In this document: positions 18,855 to 27,857 of the stretch, piece by piece
Layout of the letters: each line of letters opens with the position of its first letter
Numbering within the stretch: position 1 is the stretch's first letter
Assembly (NCBI RefSeq): GCF_019222765.1
Contig: NZ_CP078145.1
Location: 8,184,001-8,248,000 of the forward strand
Direction of reading: 5' to 3'
DNA length: 64,000 bases
DNA from: Nocardia iowensis
GTDB taxonomy: Bacteria; Actinomycetota; Actinomycetes; Mycobacteriales; Mycobacteriaceae
Notes under the pieces: model-generated
Seen by the model: the letters and a program-made list of their open reading frames with translations, nothing else
Database searches by the model: none
Told to the model about the DNA's origin: nothing
Program-made: the position numbers and the translations under genes

Positions 18855-19433
18855 CTATCCCGCCCAAGACGCGCTGCGCCCGGTGAGGGCCAGGACGCGC
18901 TCGAGGGCAGACGCCTCGGCAGGCACGGGGAGGACCGGGCCGAAGAGACCGGGGGTTCCTTCGGGCGGGGTCTCGCGCAGCATATCGAGCAGGACGGCGA
19001 GGTCGGCCGCGGTCGCGGTGAAGGGCTGGCCGGTGGCCTCGGCCAGATCCCAGCCGTGCACGACAATTTCGTCGAGCGCGATCATCGCCATCACCGGGGC
19101 CCGCTCGGTGACGCCGCCCGCTTCGGTGTCGCCGTCCCAGGCGTCCGGCTCCCGCCACGCAGTGACGAGGGCCTTCAGCTGGGCGGGGATGCGGGTGCGC
19201 CAATCATCGGGCAACGCGCTCTCCGCTCCCACGGCGGGCGCGACCGACCCACCGACGGCTTCCTTGGTCGCGGCCTGACGGAACGCCTCGGTCAGGTCGA
19301 CGACGTGGGCGAGCAGATCCCGCACGGTGGTGTCGGCACACGGCGTCGCCGCGCCGAGCTGGTCATCGGTGATGCGGGCGACGACGGTCTCGAGTGCGGT
19401 GGCGGCGGGTTCGAAATCGAATTCCGGATTCAT
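18855..19433 (-). CDS. TIGR03086-type DinB/maleylpyruvate-isomerase-fold protein
   Basis: A 192-residue four-helix-bundle protein of the mycothiol-dependent maleylpyruvate isomerase-like group. Conserved pieces are TPCADTTVRDLLAHVVDLTE and DEIVVHGWDLAEATGQP. The metal-binding histidines of DinB folds fit H48 in the first and the His of VHGWD in the second. Enzyme activity in this subfamily is unknown; mycothiol-linked transfer is possible. The ATG has AGGAG six bases upstream. Confidence 0.82.
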   Translation of the reverse strand: MNPEFDFEPAATALETVVARITDDQLGAATPCADTTVRDLLAHVVDLTEAFRQAATKEAVGGSVAPAVGAESALPDDWRTRIPAQLKALVTAWREPDAWDGDTEAGGVTERAPVMAMIALDEIVVHGWDLAEATGQPFTATAADLAVLLDMLRETPPEGTPGLFGPVLPVPAEASALERVLALTGRSASWAG

Positions 19434-19571
19434 CAAAGCTCCTGGGCAGGGTTGGGCGGCTCCAGTTGTGCAGACGATGCGGCGGCGCGGGATTCATCGG
19501 TGGTCGCCCGCGCGGGGCACCGCGACCAAGTCGTGACCGCGAAAAGCCCTGGAAAAGAGGAGAATTGGTAG

Positions 19572-19808
19572 ATGAAGGGTGATCGTGTGGAGATCGTTGT
19601 CGACTTCGGCGACGGGTCACGAAGTTATGAAGTGGTCGCGACGCGCGCGGGGCGGCGAGTCGAGGTGCGCATCGCGCGCGGCGTCGTGGAAGTCAGCGAG
19701 GTGACGCGAACCGGGACACCGGTGCGGACCGCGCGGTTCATGGCGGGCCGCACGCTGGCGCTGGTCGAATATCCCGCCAACGGAACGGGGCCGCTCGCCG
19801 GTGAGTAG
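19572..19808 (+). CDS. Hypothetical protein, 78 residues
   Basis: An unrecognised small protein, beta-rich by composition with alternating hydrophobic and charged residues (VEIVVDFGDGSRSYEVVATR). It has no signal peptide or membrane segment. GAGGAG lies 10-15 bases upstream of the ATG; a GTG four codons later is an alternative start. It precedes another small gene by 122 bp. Codon use looks like its neighbours, so I treat it as real but without function. Confidence 0.6.
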   Translation: MKGDRVEIVVDFGDGSRSYEVVATRAGRRVEVRIARGVVEVSEVTRTGTPVRTARFMAGRTLALVEYPANGTGPLAGE

Positions 19809-19930
19809 GCGTGGCCGAAGGGTTGCCCGCGCGCCGGACCTGGCGCATTCTCGACAGTGTTGTCCGCCTTGATTGTGGCGTGCCACGGCGGGTATGCCTC
19901 GATCGAGGTCAACCCGGAGAGGAGCGCACG

Positions 19931-20170
19931 ATGACAGATCGCAGCACGTCCCGCCCCATAGATGAGGTGCCGGAGGCCGACCTCGCCGAGCAGTCCATCC
20001 CGGCGTACCCGAACGACCCCACCTACCCGGATGACACACCCGATCGCGACGGTGCCATCGACCAGGAAATAGCCGAGAACGCCGACCGGGACGTCTGGAG
20101 CGCCGATCCGGCCGACGTGCTCGAACAGGCCATCCCCGTCCCGCTGGACGACGAACCGGATCCCGCCTGA
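19931..20170 (+). CDS. Small acidic protein with two EQ-IPV repeats
   Basis: A 79-residue, strongly acidic, probably disordered protein. It contains two related segments, EADLAEQSIPAY near residue 15 and PADVLEQAIPVPLDDE near residue 60. Similar ADxxEQ...VPLDE segments occur in many small actinobacterial proteins of unknown role. The ATG has a clear AGGAG six bases upstream. It lies just before the convergent menD gene. Confidence 0.72.
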   Translation: MTDRSTSRPIDEVPEADLAEQSIPAYPNDPTYPDDTPDRDGAIDQEIAENADRDVWSADPADVLEQAIPVPLDDEPDPA

Positions 20171-20228
20171 CCGCAGTCTCGGAGCTGGACGCCCTCGAGC
20201 GGTACGGATCCTCGAAAGGGCAGCCCGC

Positions 20229-21872
20229 TCAGGGGCCGATCTTGGCGCGCACCGTGGCATGTAGCTCACGCAGGCTGGAGCGCTCGGTGGCGACCTCCAG
20301 CACCCGGGTGCCGTGCGCGTTCCCGGACAGTTCGACAGCCAGCTGTGCGGGATCGACCTGCCGGTGCGGGATGCGGTAGGCGGCGCACAACGCGGCAAGA
20401 TCCATCCCGTGCGGCGTGCCGAAAACCCGCTCGAAGACACCCGCGTACTGCGGGTCCCCCTGCTCGAGTAGTTCGAAGATGCCGCCGCCGTCGTCGTTGG
20501 CCACCACGATGGTCAGGTCGGCGGGACGCGGTTCACCGGGACCGATCAACAGGCCTGCCGCGTCGTGCAGGAAGGTCAGGTCGCCGATCAGCGCGACGGT
20601 GCGGCCCTCGTGCGTCAGTGCGGCCCCGACGGCGGTGGACACCGTGCCGTCGATGCCCGCGACACCACGATTGGACAGCACCTTTATGCCGGGTCGCGGA
20701 TGCGAGACCAGCGCGGCGTCCCGCACCGGATTGGAAGCGCCGAGCAGTAACTGGTCGCCGTCGCGCAGCGCGTTCATCACCACCGCGGCCACGTGCAGGC
20801 CGGTCGGCTTCGGATGCCGGTCGAGTTCGGCGCGCACCACTTGATTCGCCTTGCCGTTGAGTTCGCGGCAGTACGCCAGCCACTCGGGCCGGGGCGCGCC
20901 GGTGGTGACCGCGCGCGTTCCGGTGCCGAGCACATTGCCGGAGACATCGGGCCAGCGCGGGCCGGTGGTGAGCGCGTAGACCCGAACAGCCGGGTCGGCA
21001 AGAACTTTGGACACCTGACGGTGCAGGGTCGGGCGCCCGGTGATGATGGCCTGGCGTGGCTTCAGCAGCGGCAGCGCCAGCGGATGCAGGGCGGGGCCGT
21101 GCATCGGAGCGGTGGGTTCCGCGACGGTGGGCAACTCCGCCAATTCCGGGCGCAGGCCCGCGCCGTGCCCGGAGATGACCACCGTGTCGGGGGTGAGATC
21201 GAGATCGAGCGGCACATCCAGCGTCGCGTACTGGGTCTGCGTCCACGCCTGATCGCCCTCGCGTCCGGCGGGCGCGGTCTCCCCTGGCGCCAGGTCGGGC
21301 ACCAGCGGCTCGCGCAACGGGATGTCGAAGTGCACCGGGCCCGCATTGCCCGAGCGGGTGCCACGGGCCGCGGCGAGCACCCGGCAGACGGCCGAGCGCC
21401 ACTGGCTGTTCTGATGCCCGTACGGCACACAGTCGGCGGTCGCGACCTCCACCTCGGCGAGGCCGAGGCTGATGGTGGCGCGAACCTGGCTACCGAACAG
21501 GCCGAGTTGCTCCACGGTCTGGTTCGCACCCGAACCGAGCATCTCGTACGGCCGGTTGGCGCTGAGCACGACCAGCGGTATGCGCGCGTAATTGGCCTCC
21601 AGCACGGCAGGCCCGAGATTGGCGACCGCGGTCCCCGACGTCATCACGACCGGCACCGGGCGACGGCTGGCCACCGACAAGCCGATGGCGAGAAAGCCCG
21701 CGGTCCGCTCGTCGATGCGCATGTGCAGCCGCAACCGGCCCGCGGCGTCGGCGGCCTGCAGCGCGAAGGCCAGCGGCGCGTTCCGCGAACCGGGGCACAG
21801 GACGACATCTCGCACACCCCCGCGCGCGAGTTCGTCCACCACGACCTGCGCTTGTGCTGTAGACGGGTTCAC
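20229..21872 (-). CDS. menD: SEPHCHC synthase MenD
   Basis: MenD is the thiamine-diphosphate enzyme that joins isochorismate and 2-oxoglutarate, the first committed step of menaquinone synthesis. The 547-residue protein has the usual three parts: an N-terminal ThDP-binding domain ([16 protein letters not shown], with the activating Glu region), a central domain, and the C-terminal ThDP/Mg motif starting at [13 protein letters not shown] and reaching [12 protein letters not shown]. The start is GTG. It is transcribed away from menB; the genes between them are not menC. Confidence 0.95.
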   Translation of the reverse strand: MNPSTAQAQVVVDELARGGVRDVVLCPGSRNAPLAFALQAADAAGRLRLHMRIDERTAGFLAIGLSVASRRPVPVVMTSGTAVANLGPAVLEANYARIPLVVLSANRPYEMLGSGANQTVEQLGLFGSQVRATISLGLAEVEVATADCVPYGHQNSQWRSAVCRVLAAARGTRSGNAGPVHFDIPLREPLVPDLAPGETAPAGREGDQAWTQTQYATLDVPLDLDLTPDTVVISGHGAGLRPELAELPTVAEPTAPMHGPALHPLALPLLKPRQAIITGRPTLHRQVSKVLADPAVRVYALTTGPRWPDVSGNVLGTGTRAVTTGAPRPEWLAYCRELNGKANQVVRAELDRHPKPTGLHVAAVVMNALRDGDQLLLGASNPVRDAALVSHPRPGIKVLSNRGVAGIDGTVSTAVGAALTHEGRTVALIGDLTFLHDAAGLLIGPGEPRPADLTIVVANDDGGGIFELLEQGDPQYAGVFERVFGTPHGMDLAALCAAYRIPHRQVDPAQLAVELSGNAHGTRVLEVATERSSLRELHATVRAKIGP

Positions 21873-22045
21873 GACTCCAGCCTCTCAGACAGTGACCGTC
21901 CCGTCTCCGTCGCCCTGCTCACACCGTGCCGCTCGATTTTGTCCGCCGTGCGGCTCAGCCGGACAGCAGAACGCGCCGCACATCGTGGAGCGCGGCCGCA
22001 GGAGACCGCTCGATGTGCGACGCGTTCGACGTGCACGGTGTTAAT

Positions 22046-22573
22046 TCAGTTGGCGTGCTTCTGAATAAGGTCGCCGACGCGCGGCAGCGCCTCGATGACG
22101 TTCTTCTTCGCCGACGAACGCATCGACGAGTAGACCTTCTTCAGCGCCGGCCGGGTGGACGCCTCGGCGCGGGCGTCGGTGACCGAGAGCAGTGCCTCGG
22201 CGACCTCATCGGACTTGGCGACCAGCAGATCGCCGAACTTGCCCGACCCGGAAGCGACGTATTCCTGCCAGAACGGGTCCAGCTGCGCAACAAGTTTGGG
22301 CGCCAACGACTCCAGCGCATCAGGCACGATCGACGGGCTGATCTTCTTGACCGCCGCGTAGCCACCCTTCACAGCCAGGCCGGACGCACCACCCTTGTCC
22401 GAGACCTCGGCATCAAGAACCTCGACGGCATCGGCAAGGAAAGCCGGGCGCTTGGCGTCGTCGAGCAGGGATTCAGACAGTGCTGCAACCACTTTCAGGT
22501 CCTCCGGAATAGGTTTCGATGAACGAGCAGCCGCAACTATACGCATCACGCCCAAACCGGTCGCGGTACTCAC
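22046..22573 (-). CDS. Conserved actinobacterial protein (DUF6918-like)
   Basis: A 175-residue helical, soluble protein without signal peptide. Recognisable parts are MRIVAAARSSKPIPEDL near the N-terminus and KNVIEALPRVGDLIQKHAN at the C-terminus, which I associate with the DUF6918 family; the function is unknown. The GTG start has AGGACG just upstream; an ATG nine codons in is an alternative. It begins 4 bp after the thioesterase stop codon, so the two are translationally linked. Confidence 0.75.
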   Translation of the reverse strand: MSTATGLGVMRIVAAARSSKPIPEDLKVVAALSESLLDDAKRPAFLADAVEVLDAEVSDKGGASGLAVKGGYAAVKKISPSIVPDALESLAPKLVAQLDPFWQEYVASGSGKFGDLLVAKSDEVAEALLSVTDARAEASTRPALKKVYSSMRSSAKKNVIEALPRVGDLIQKHAN

Positions 22574-22577
22574 CGTC

Positions 22578-23288
22578 CTAAGGCTGCCACGGCAGCAACT
22601 GCACCATCAGTCCTTCACAATCTGCGAGCACATTGCCCTGCTCATCGAGCAATTCGGCGGTGATGAAGGTCTTGCGTCCCTCGATGCGATCGACCCGGCC
22701 GCGCACGGTCAGCGGCGTCTCCAGCGGAGTGATCTTGCGGTAGTTCACATGCAGATACGCGGTGCGACTGATCGGCCTGCCCGCGTAATGCACGATCATG
22801 CCGAGCAGATCGTCGAACAGCAGCGGCAGCACGCCGCCATGGGCCGCGCCGTTGCCGCCGAGATGGAAACGGCGGAACTCGCCGGTCATCCGGATGCCAT
22901 CCGGGCCCGCTTCGATCACCCGCCACGGCAACAGCAGAAGGCTTCCGCGCCCTGGCAATTCGACGGCACGGCCCGCCGGGCCCTGAAGTTCCGGCGCGCG
23001 GTAGGGCTCCAGCATCGCGATGAGTTGTTCAGCCTGCGCGAGTGCGTCGCCGTAGATCTCATCGGGCGCGTCTACGGAAACGGCGAGATCCTGCAACGTC
23101 CGCATCGCCTCGACGAACGGGCCGAAGTTGCGCCCGATCGCGGCACGGGACACCTTCGGAAATCCCCCGTGCTTCTCGTACCGGGACTCGTCCACCGCGC
23201 TGCGGTCGATAACCGGCTTCACTCGCTCTGGCCCTCCCGCCACCCGGCCGCCACCCCTCATCGAATCGCTGCGCGATGCTCTATCCAT
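22578..23288 (-). CDS. PaaI-type hotdog thioesterase
   Basis: A 236-residue acyl-CoA thioesterase-like protein. An N-terminal helical stretch of about 130 residues precedes a hotdog domain with the motif AAHGGVLPLLFDDLLG. The HGG and the Asp fall where PaaI/YdiI-type enzymes carry HGG and the catalytic Asp/Glu. It is divergent from menB across 106 bp. Menaquinone synthesis needs a thioesterase for 1,4-dihydroxy-2-naphthoyl-CoA, and this is the only hotdog thioesterase beside the men genes, so that role is possible but unproven. Confidence 0.82.
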   Translation of the reverse strand: MDRASRSDSMRGGGRVAGGPERVKPVIDRSAVDESRYEKHGGFPKVSRAAIGRNFGPFVEAMRTLQDLAVSVDAPDEIYGDALAQAEQLIAMLEPYRAPELQGPAGRAVELPGRGSLLLLPWRVIEAGPDGIRMTGEFRRFHLGGNGAAHGGVLPLLFDDLLGMIVHYAGRPISRTAYLHVNYRKITPLETPLTVRGRVDRIEGRKTFITAELLDEQGNVLADCEGLMVQLLPWQP

Positions 23289-23394
23289 ACCTGCACGGTA
23301 ATGCCTTCTTTTACACCGTCAAGTCGCTTCGGTAATCGCACCCCGGGTAAGTCGGGGCACGGCCGATCCGGACCCGAGAGCAATAATCACTGGC

Positions 23395-24288
23395 GTGACG
23401 TTCAATCCGAAGTTGTGGCGGCCCGTTCCAGGGTTCGAGAATCTGACCGACATCACCTACCACCGGCACATCGAACAGGGCACGGTCCGTGTCGCTTTCG
23501 ATCGCCCCGAGGTGCGCAATGCGTTTCGCCCGCATACGGTCGACGAACTCTATCGGGCGCTGGATCACGCGCGGATGACCTCGGATGTCGGCGCGGTATT
23601 GCTCACCGGCAACGGCCCGAGCCCGAAGGACGGCGGCTGGGCCTTCTGCTCCGGCGGCGACCAGCGCATCCGCGGCCGCAGCGGCTACCAGTACGCCAGC
23701 GGCGAGACCGCCGACACCGTCGATCGAGCTCGTGCGGGCCGACTGCACATCCTCGAGGTGCAGCGACTCATCCGCTTCATGCCCAAGGTGGTCATCGCGC
23801 TGGTGAACGGCTGGGCCGCGGGCGGCGGACACAGCCTGCACGTGGTCTGCGACCTCACCCTGGCCAGCCGCGAGCACGCCCGGTTCAAGCAGACCGACGC
23901 CGACGTGGGCAGCTTCGACGGCGGCTACGGCAGCGCCTACCTGGCGAAGATGGTCGGCCAGAAGTTCGCCCGCGAGATCTTCTTCCTCGGCCGCCCGTAC
24001 ACTGCCGAGGAGATGCACCAGATGGGCGCGGTGAACAAGGTCGTCGACCATGCCGAGCTGGAAGACGTCGCGCTGGACTGGACTGCCGACATCAACGGCA
24101 AATCCCCGCAGGCGCAACGCATGCTGAAGTACGCGTTCAACCTGCTCGACGACGGACTGGTCGGCCAGCAGCTGTTCGCGGGCGAGGCGACGCGGATGGC
24201 CTACATGACCGATGAGGCCGTCGAGGGCCGCGATGCGTTTCTGGAGAAGCGCGAGCCGGACTGGACGCCGTACCCCTGGTACTTCTGA
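23395..24288 (+). CDS. menB: 1,4-dihydroxy-2-naphthoyl-CoA synthase
   Basis: MenB closes the naphthoate ring of o-succinylbenzoyl-CoA. The 297-residue crotonase-fold protein has FCSGGDQRIRG, GGGHSLHVVCDLTLAS and the catalytic Asp region VGSFDGGYGSAYLA, all typical of MenB rather than generic enoyl-CoA hydratases. The C-terminal WTPYPWYF is also diagnostic. The start is GTG. The next gene begins one base after its stop codon. Confidence 0.96.
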   Translation: MTFNPKLWRPVPGFENLTDITYHRHIEQGTVRVAFDRPEVRNAFRPHTVDELYRALDHARMTSDVGAVLLTGNGPSPKDGGWAFCSGGDQRIRGRSGYQYASGETADTVDRARAGRLHILEVQRLIRFMPKVVIALVNGWAAGGGHSLHVVCDLTLASREHARFKQTDADVGSFDGGYGSAYLAKMVGQKFAREIFFLGRPYTAEEMHQMGAVNKVVDHAELEDVALDWTADINGKSPQAQRMLKYAFNLLDDGLVGQQLFAGEATRMAYMTDEAVEGRDAFLEKREPDWTPYPWYF

Positions 24289-24289
24289 C

Positions 24290-24682
24290 GTGGACATCCT
24301 CAGCAGCCGGATCATTCTGCGACCCGCCGATTACGCGCGGACGCTCGGTTTCTATCGCGACGGTCTCGGGCTGGCCATCGCGCGGGAGTACCCGGGCGGC
24401 ACGGTCCTCTTCGCGGGGCAGTCGCTGATCGAGGTGGCCGCGCACGGCGGGTCGGGCGGATCGTCGTCGTTCGAGGGCGCCATCTGGTTGCAGGTGCGCG
24501 ACGCCTCGGACGCGGCGGCCGAGCTCGCGATCAAGGGGATCGCCATCGAACGGCCACCGGTCCAGGAGCCGTGGGGACTGATCGAAATGTGGGTGCGCGA
24601 CCCGGACGGGGTGCCGGTCGTGCTCGTCGAGGTGCCGAAGGATCATCCGATCCGCAGGGATTCGCGCTGGTCAGCGGATTGA
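24290..24682 (+). CDS. VOC-family protein coupled to menB
   Basis: A 130-residue glyoxalase/bleomycin-resistance-fold protein (RIILRPADYARTLGFYRDGLGL and WVRDPDGVPVVLVEVP). The GTG start is one base after the menB TGA, so it is almost certainly translated from the menB message. Its role in or beside the pathway is unknown. Mycobacteria also have a VOC gene close to menB, which suggests a conserved link. Confidence 0.85.
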   Translation: MDILSSRIILRPADYARTLGFYRDGLGLAIAREYPGGTVLFAGQSLIEVAAHGGSGGSSSFEGAIWLQVRDASDAAAELAIKGIAIERPPVQEPWGLIEMWVRDPDGVPVVLVEVPKDHPIRRDSRWSAD

Positions 24683-24944
24683 CGGCGGGCTCGGACGGCC
24701 ACCGGATCGGCGAACCGAGTTGCCAATGCCTGTCCCGGCGAGGACGATAACGCTCGGATGGCCCCCGACCGCCGATGTCCGGCCCGGCCACCATGCGTAA
24801 CCCGTCCTACGAGTGAATCGCAGTCTCGATGCCTGGCGTACCTGAGCCCCATTTCCTGGGGGCGGCCACACATGTCTCGCGCCGCCCCGGCAAACCGACC
24901 ACCCGTTCCGCGTTCGGCGACGCGGCCATGACACGATCCATAAC

Positions 24945-26102
24945 GTGAGGACGCTCCGTACGTTGCCGATGCCCACCGGTTCCGGTGCGGGCGAGGTACT
25001 TCCCCATCTGCGAGAAGCGTTGGAGGGCACGGGGCCCGCGTGGCTGCCGATCCCGACCAGCGACCGACGCGAGGCCAGACGCCTCAGCGATGCCCTGGCT
25101 CCTGGCGAGACGATCAATGACGAGGTCGCGCTGGTGGTGACCACCTCGGGCACCACCGGCGTGCCCAAGGGCGCCATGCTCAGCGCCGCCGCCCTTCGGG
25201 CCAGCGGCACCGCGACGCACGACCGGCTCGGCGGACCGGGCAGCTGGCTGCTCGCCCTGCCGACCCACCACATCGCCGGCATTCAGGTGTTGCTGCGCAG
25301 CATCCTGGCGGGCACCCAGCCCACCATCCTCGACGTGTCGGGTGGGTTCCTGCCCGAGGCGCTGGCGGGTGCGGTCGCGAGCATGCGCGGCGAGCGCCGC
25401 TACACCGCGCTGGTGCCGACGCAACTGATCAAGGCGTTGGACGCACCCGTCGCCGCGGCGGCGCTTGCCGAATTGGACGGCGTGCTCGTCGGCGGTGCGG
25501 CCACACCGGCACCGGTCTATGAGCGCGCGAAAGCGGCCGGTATCAAGGTTGTTCGCACCTACGGTATGAGCGAGACCTGTGGCGGATGCGTGTACGACGG
25601 CATTCCGCTGGACGGCACCAAGGTACGCATCGAGGACGGCCGGGTGCTGCTCGGCGGCGCGATGATCGCCTCGGGCTACCGCGGCATGCCCGACCATCCC
25701 GCCTTCGCCGAGCCCGGCTGGTTCCGCACCGAGGACGCGGGCAGCTTCGAGAACGGCAGGTTGAGCGTCAGCGGCCGGCTCGACGAAGCGATCATGACCG
25801 GCGGTCTGCTGGTGATCCCGCAGGTCGTCGAGGCTGTGCTGATGAACCATCCGGCCATCCGCGAATGCGTCGTGCTCGGTCTACCGGACGAGCGCCTCGG
25901 TCAGCGGGTCGCGGTCGTCGTCGTACCCGCCCCGGGAACGGTGCCGACCCTCGATGAACTTCGCGAATACGTTGTGGCCGAACTGGATTCCATCGCCGCT
26001 CCCCGCGAGCTCGCCGTGGTGGACCATATCCCGCTGCGCGGCCCGGGCAAGCCCGACCGCGCCGAGCTGCGCGCACACCTGCTCGCCGAGTCGAGCCGCT
26101 GA
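24945..26102 (+). CDS. menE: o-Succinylbenzoate-CoA ligase
   Basis: MenE activates o-succinylbenzoate with CoA, using ATP. The 385-residue adenylate-forming enzyme is short, as in mycobacteria. It has the P-loop VVTTSGTTGVPKGAML (K75), the A5-type motif RTYGMSETCGGCVYDG, the GWFRTEDAG motif and the C-terminal catalytic Lys in GPGKPDRAEL. The start is GTG. It lies 262 bp after the menB-coupled VOC gene; no gene is seen in that gap. Confidence 0.94.
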   Translation: MRTLRTLPMPTGSGAGEVLPHLREALEGTGPAWLPIPTSDRREARRLSDALAPGETINDEVALVVTTSGTTGVPKGAMLSAAALRASGTATHDRLGGPGSWLLALPTHHIAGIQVLLRSILAGTQPTILDVSGGFLPEALAGAVASMRGERRYTALVPTQLIKALDAPVAAAALAELDGVLVGGAATPAPVYERAKAAGIKVVRTYGMSETCGGCVYDGIPLDGTKVRIEDGRVLLGGAMIASGYRGMPDHPAFAEPGWFRTEDAGSFENGRLSVSGRLDEAIMTGGLLVIPQVVEAVLMNHPAIRECVVLGLPDERLGQRVAVVVVPAPGTVPTLDELREYVVAELDSIAAPRELAVVDHIPLRGPGKPDRAELRAHLLAESSR

Positions 26103-26113
26103 CTCCGGGCCGC

Positions 26114-26542
26114 TCAGCCCGCGAACGGATCGCGGACCGAGATGGCCGAGTATTTCCGGAAGTCGCGGTCGCGGGTATAGATCGTCGATACGCCGTGTTC
26201 GAGCATGAGCGCGACGATCACCGCGTCGGGCACCTCATTGCCACGTCCCCCACCGACCTGGTTGTAGCAGCGCCAAAAGTTCTCGCCCTCCCCGACGACC
26301 CGGATCGACGGCGATGCCAGCACCGCGTCGACCGCCTGCTGAGCGACCGCGACGGGTAGTGGCGACAAGCAGATCGACGGATGGGTGACGATCCGCAGAT
26401 AGCTCTGCAGCACGGGCCAGAACAATGTGGTCAATTCCGGCCCGCGCAGCAGTTCTCGCACGAGGGCGGCAGCCTGCTGGTGGACCGGTGACCCGGCGTC
26501 CGAGGCGTAGATCAGGATGCTGGTGTCGACGGTGCGCGACAT
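26114..26542 (-). CDS. vapC: VapC-type PIN-domain ribonuclease toxin
   Basis: A 142-residue PIN-domain protein of the type abundant in mycobacteria. The acidic site is visible as D6 (VDTSILIYA), D106 (VPDAVIVAL) and D125/D127 (YTRDRDFRKY). The helix FWPVLQSYLRIVTHP is typical of this subgroup. Such toxins cleave tRNA or rRNA and are held inactive by VapB. Its ATG overlaps the vapB TGA by one base, the classic antitoxin-first order. It lies just downstream of the convergent menE. Confidence 0.93.
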   Translation of the reverse strand: MSRTVDTSILIYASDAGSPVHQQAAALVRELLRGPELTTLFWPVLQSYLRIVTHPSICLSPLPVAVAQQAVDAVLASPSIRVVGEGENFWRCYNQVGGGRGNEVPDAVIVALMLEHGVSTIYTRDRDFRKYSAISVRDPFAG

Positions 26543-26769
26543 CAGCCATCCGCGTCCAGGGCCGCGTACAGCGCGTGCTTGTCCTCGATATCGACCCGCA
26601 GCCCGATGTTCGCGCTCGGCCAAGCGATATCGGCGACCGGAGGCTCTTCCCTGGCGAGCTCACGGGCGAGCAGTTCGGAAACCAATTGCCCCAATGTCTT
26701 CCCCTCCCGTTTGGACCGACGCCGAAGCTGTTCCAAGACGACTGCGTCGATGTCGATCGTCGTGCGCAT
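26542..26769 (-). CDS. vapB: VapB-type ribbon-helix-helix antitoxin
   Basis: A 75-residue antitoxin. The N-terminal ribbon-helix-helix DNA-binding segment is MRTTIDIDAVVLEQLRRRSK followed by KTLGQLVSELLARELA. The C-terminal tail (DIAWPSANIGLRVDIEDK) would wrap VapC. There is no Shine-Dalgarno sequence; instead a TAGCAT hexamer ends seven bases before the ATG, predicting a leaderless transcript. Two palindromes lie over this promoter and are likely operator sites for VapBC. Confidence 0.92.
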   Translation of the reverse strand: MRTTIDIDAVVLEQLRRRSKREGKTLGQLVSELLARELAREEPPVADIAWPSANIGLRVDIEDKHALYAALDADG

Positions 26770-26802
26770 GCATCTGATGCTACACGGTGCTGCATCTGAT
26801 GC
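26770..26802 (-). promoter_or_regulatory. Twin palindromic operators over the vapBC promoter
   Basis: The perfect palindrome GCATC-T-GATGC occurs twice, at 26770-26780 and 26792-26802. The centres are 22 bp apart, two helical turns on the same DNA face. The site nearer vapB overlaps a minus-strand TAGCAT (26777-26782), a good -10 hexamer whose expected start point is the vapB ATG itself. This fits cooperative autorepression by VapB or the VapBC complex. Confidence 0.8.
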
Positions 26803-26861
26803 AAGGGCCGTGCCATCGGCACGCAAGGGCGGTGCAAGACGGCGGCCGCAGAGTCTTGACC

Positions 26862-27857
26862 ATGACTTCTTTCGCACCCACTGCAGCGCTCGCCGTCGAG
26901 GCGGACGGCTTGGTCAAGATCTTCGGAAAACAGCGGGCAGTCGACGGGGTGAGCCTGGCGGTACCGCGGGGTTCGGTGTACGGCGTGCTCGGGCCGAACG
27001 GCGCGGGCAAGACCACGACCATCAAGATGCTGGCCACACTGCTTCGCCTGGACGGCGGCAGTGCCCGCATCTTCGGCCACGATGTGGTCACCGAACCGAC
27101 CGCCGTACGGTCGCTGGTCGGCGTCACCGGGCAGTACGCCTCGGTCGACGAGGGCCTGTCCGCCACCGAGAATCTGATCCTGTTCTCCCGCTTGCTCGGC
27201 TTCAGCCATGCCGATGCCCGCCGCAAGGCGGTCGAACTGCTCGACGAGTTCGATCTGCTCGAAGCGGCGACCAAGCCGCTCAAGAACTTCTCCGGCGGCA
27301 TGCGGCGCAGGCTCGACCTGGCCGCCAGCCTGATCGCGACGCCGCCGCTGCTGTTCCTGGACGAGCCGACCACCGGTCTCGACCCGCGTACCCGGGCCCA
27401 GATGTGGGAGACCATCCGCAGGCTGGTCCGGGACGGCACCACCGTGCTGCTCACCACGCAGTACCTCGACGAAGCCGATCAGTTGGCCGACCGCATCGCG
27501 GTGATCGACCACGGCCGGGTGATCGCCGACGGCACCGCCGACGAGCTCAAGGCCTCGGTCGGCGGTTCCTCGGTGCACCTGACCCTGGCCGACCGGGTTC
27601 AGCTCGACGAGGCGCGACGCATCGTGAGCGACTTCCTCGGCACCGACGCCAAGATCACCCCGGAAGCCGGTCGGCTCACCGCGCCGCTGCGCGACGCCGG
27701 GATGACCGCCGATCTGCTGATTCGCCTGCGCGAGTGGGAGATCGCGGTGGACGAGATCACCGTCAGCAAGCCGAGCCTGGACGAGGTCTTCCTCACCATC
27801 ACCGGCCATCCGGCCGAGGACAACACCGACAACGATTCCGAACGGAGCGCCGCATGA
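26862..27857 (+). CDS. DrrA-type ABC transporter ATP-binding protein
   Basis: A 331-residue ATPase of the DrrA/daunorubicin-resistance exporter family. Walker A is GPNGAGKTTTIK, the signature is NFSGGMRRRLDLA and Walker B is LLFLDEPTTGLDP. A C-terminal extension of about 100 residues is typical of DrrA. The final ATGA overlaps the permease start. It may export a drug, a lipid or a self-made metabolite; the cargo is unknown. Confidence 0.93.
   Translation: MTSFAPTAALAVEADGLVKIFGKQRAVDGVSLAVPRGSVYGVLGPNGAGKTTTIKMLATLLRLDGGSARIFGHDVVTEPTAVRSLVGVTGQYASVDEGLSATENLILFSRLLGFSHADARRKAVELLDEFDLLEAATKPLKNFSGGMRRRLDLAASLIATPPLLFLDEPTTGLDPRTRAQMWETIRRLVRDGTTVLLTTQYLDEADQLADRIAVIDHGRVIADGTADELKASVGGSSVHLTLADRVQLDEARRIVSDFLGTDAKITPEAGRLTAPLRDAGMTADLLIRLREWEIAVDEITVSKPSLDEVFLTITGHPAEDNTDNDSERSAA

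Noticed and set aside
22578..23288. Identification of the hotdog protein as menC replacement
   Set aside because: The hotdog fold and HGG...D motif indicate a thioesterase, not an enolase-fold o-succinylbenzoate synthase.
26235..27809. A 524-codon antisense frame across vapBC and the ABC ATPase gene
   Set aside because: Composition is Gly/Arg/Asp/Val-rich without any domain; it mirrors two well-supported gene sets.
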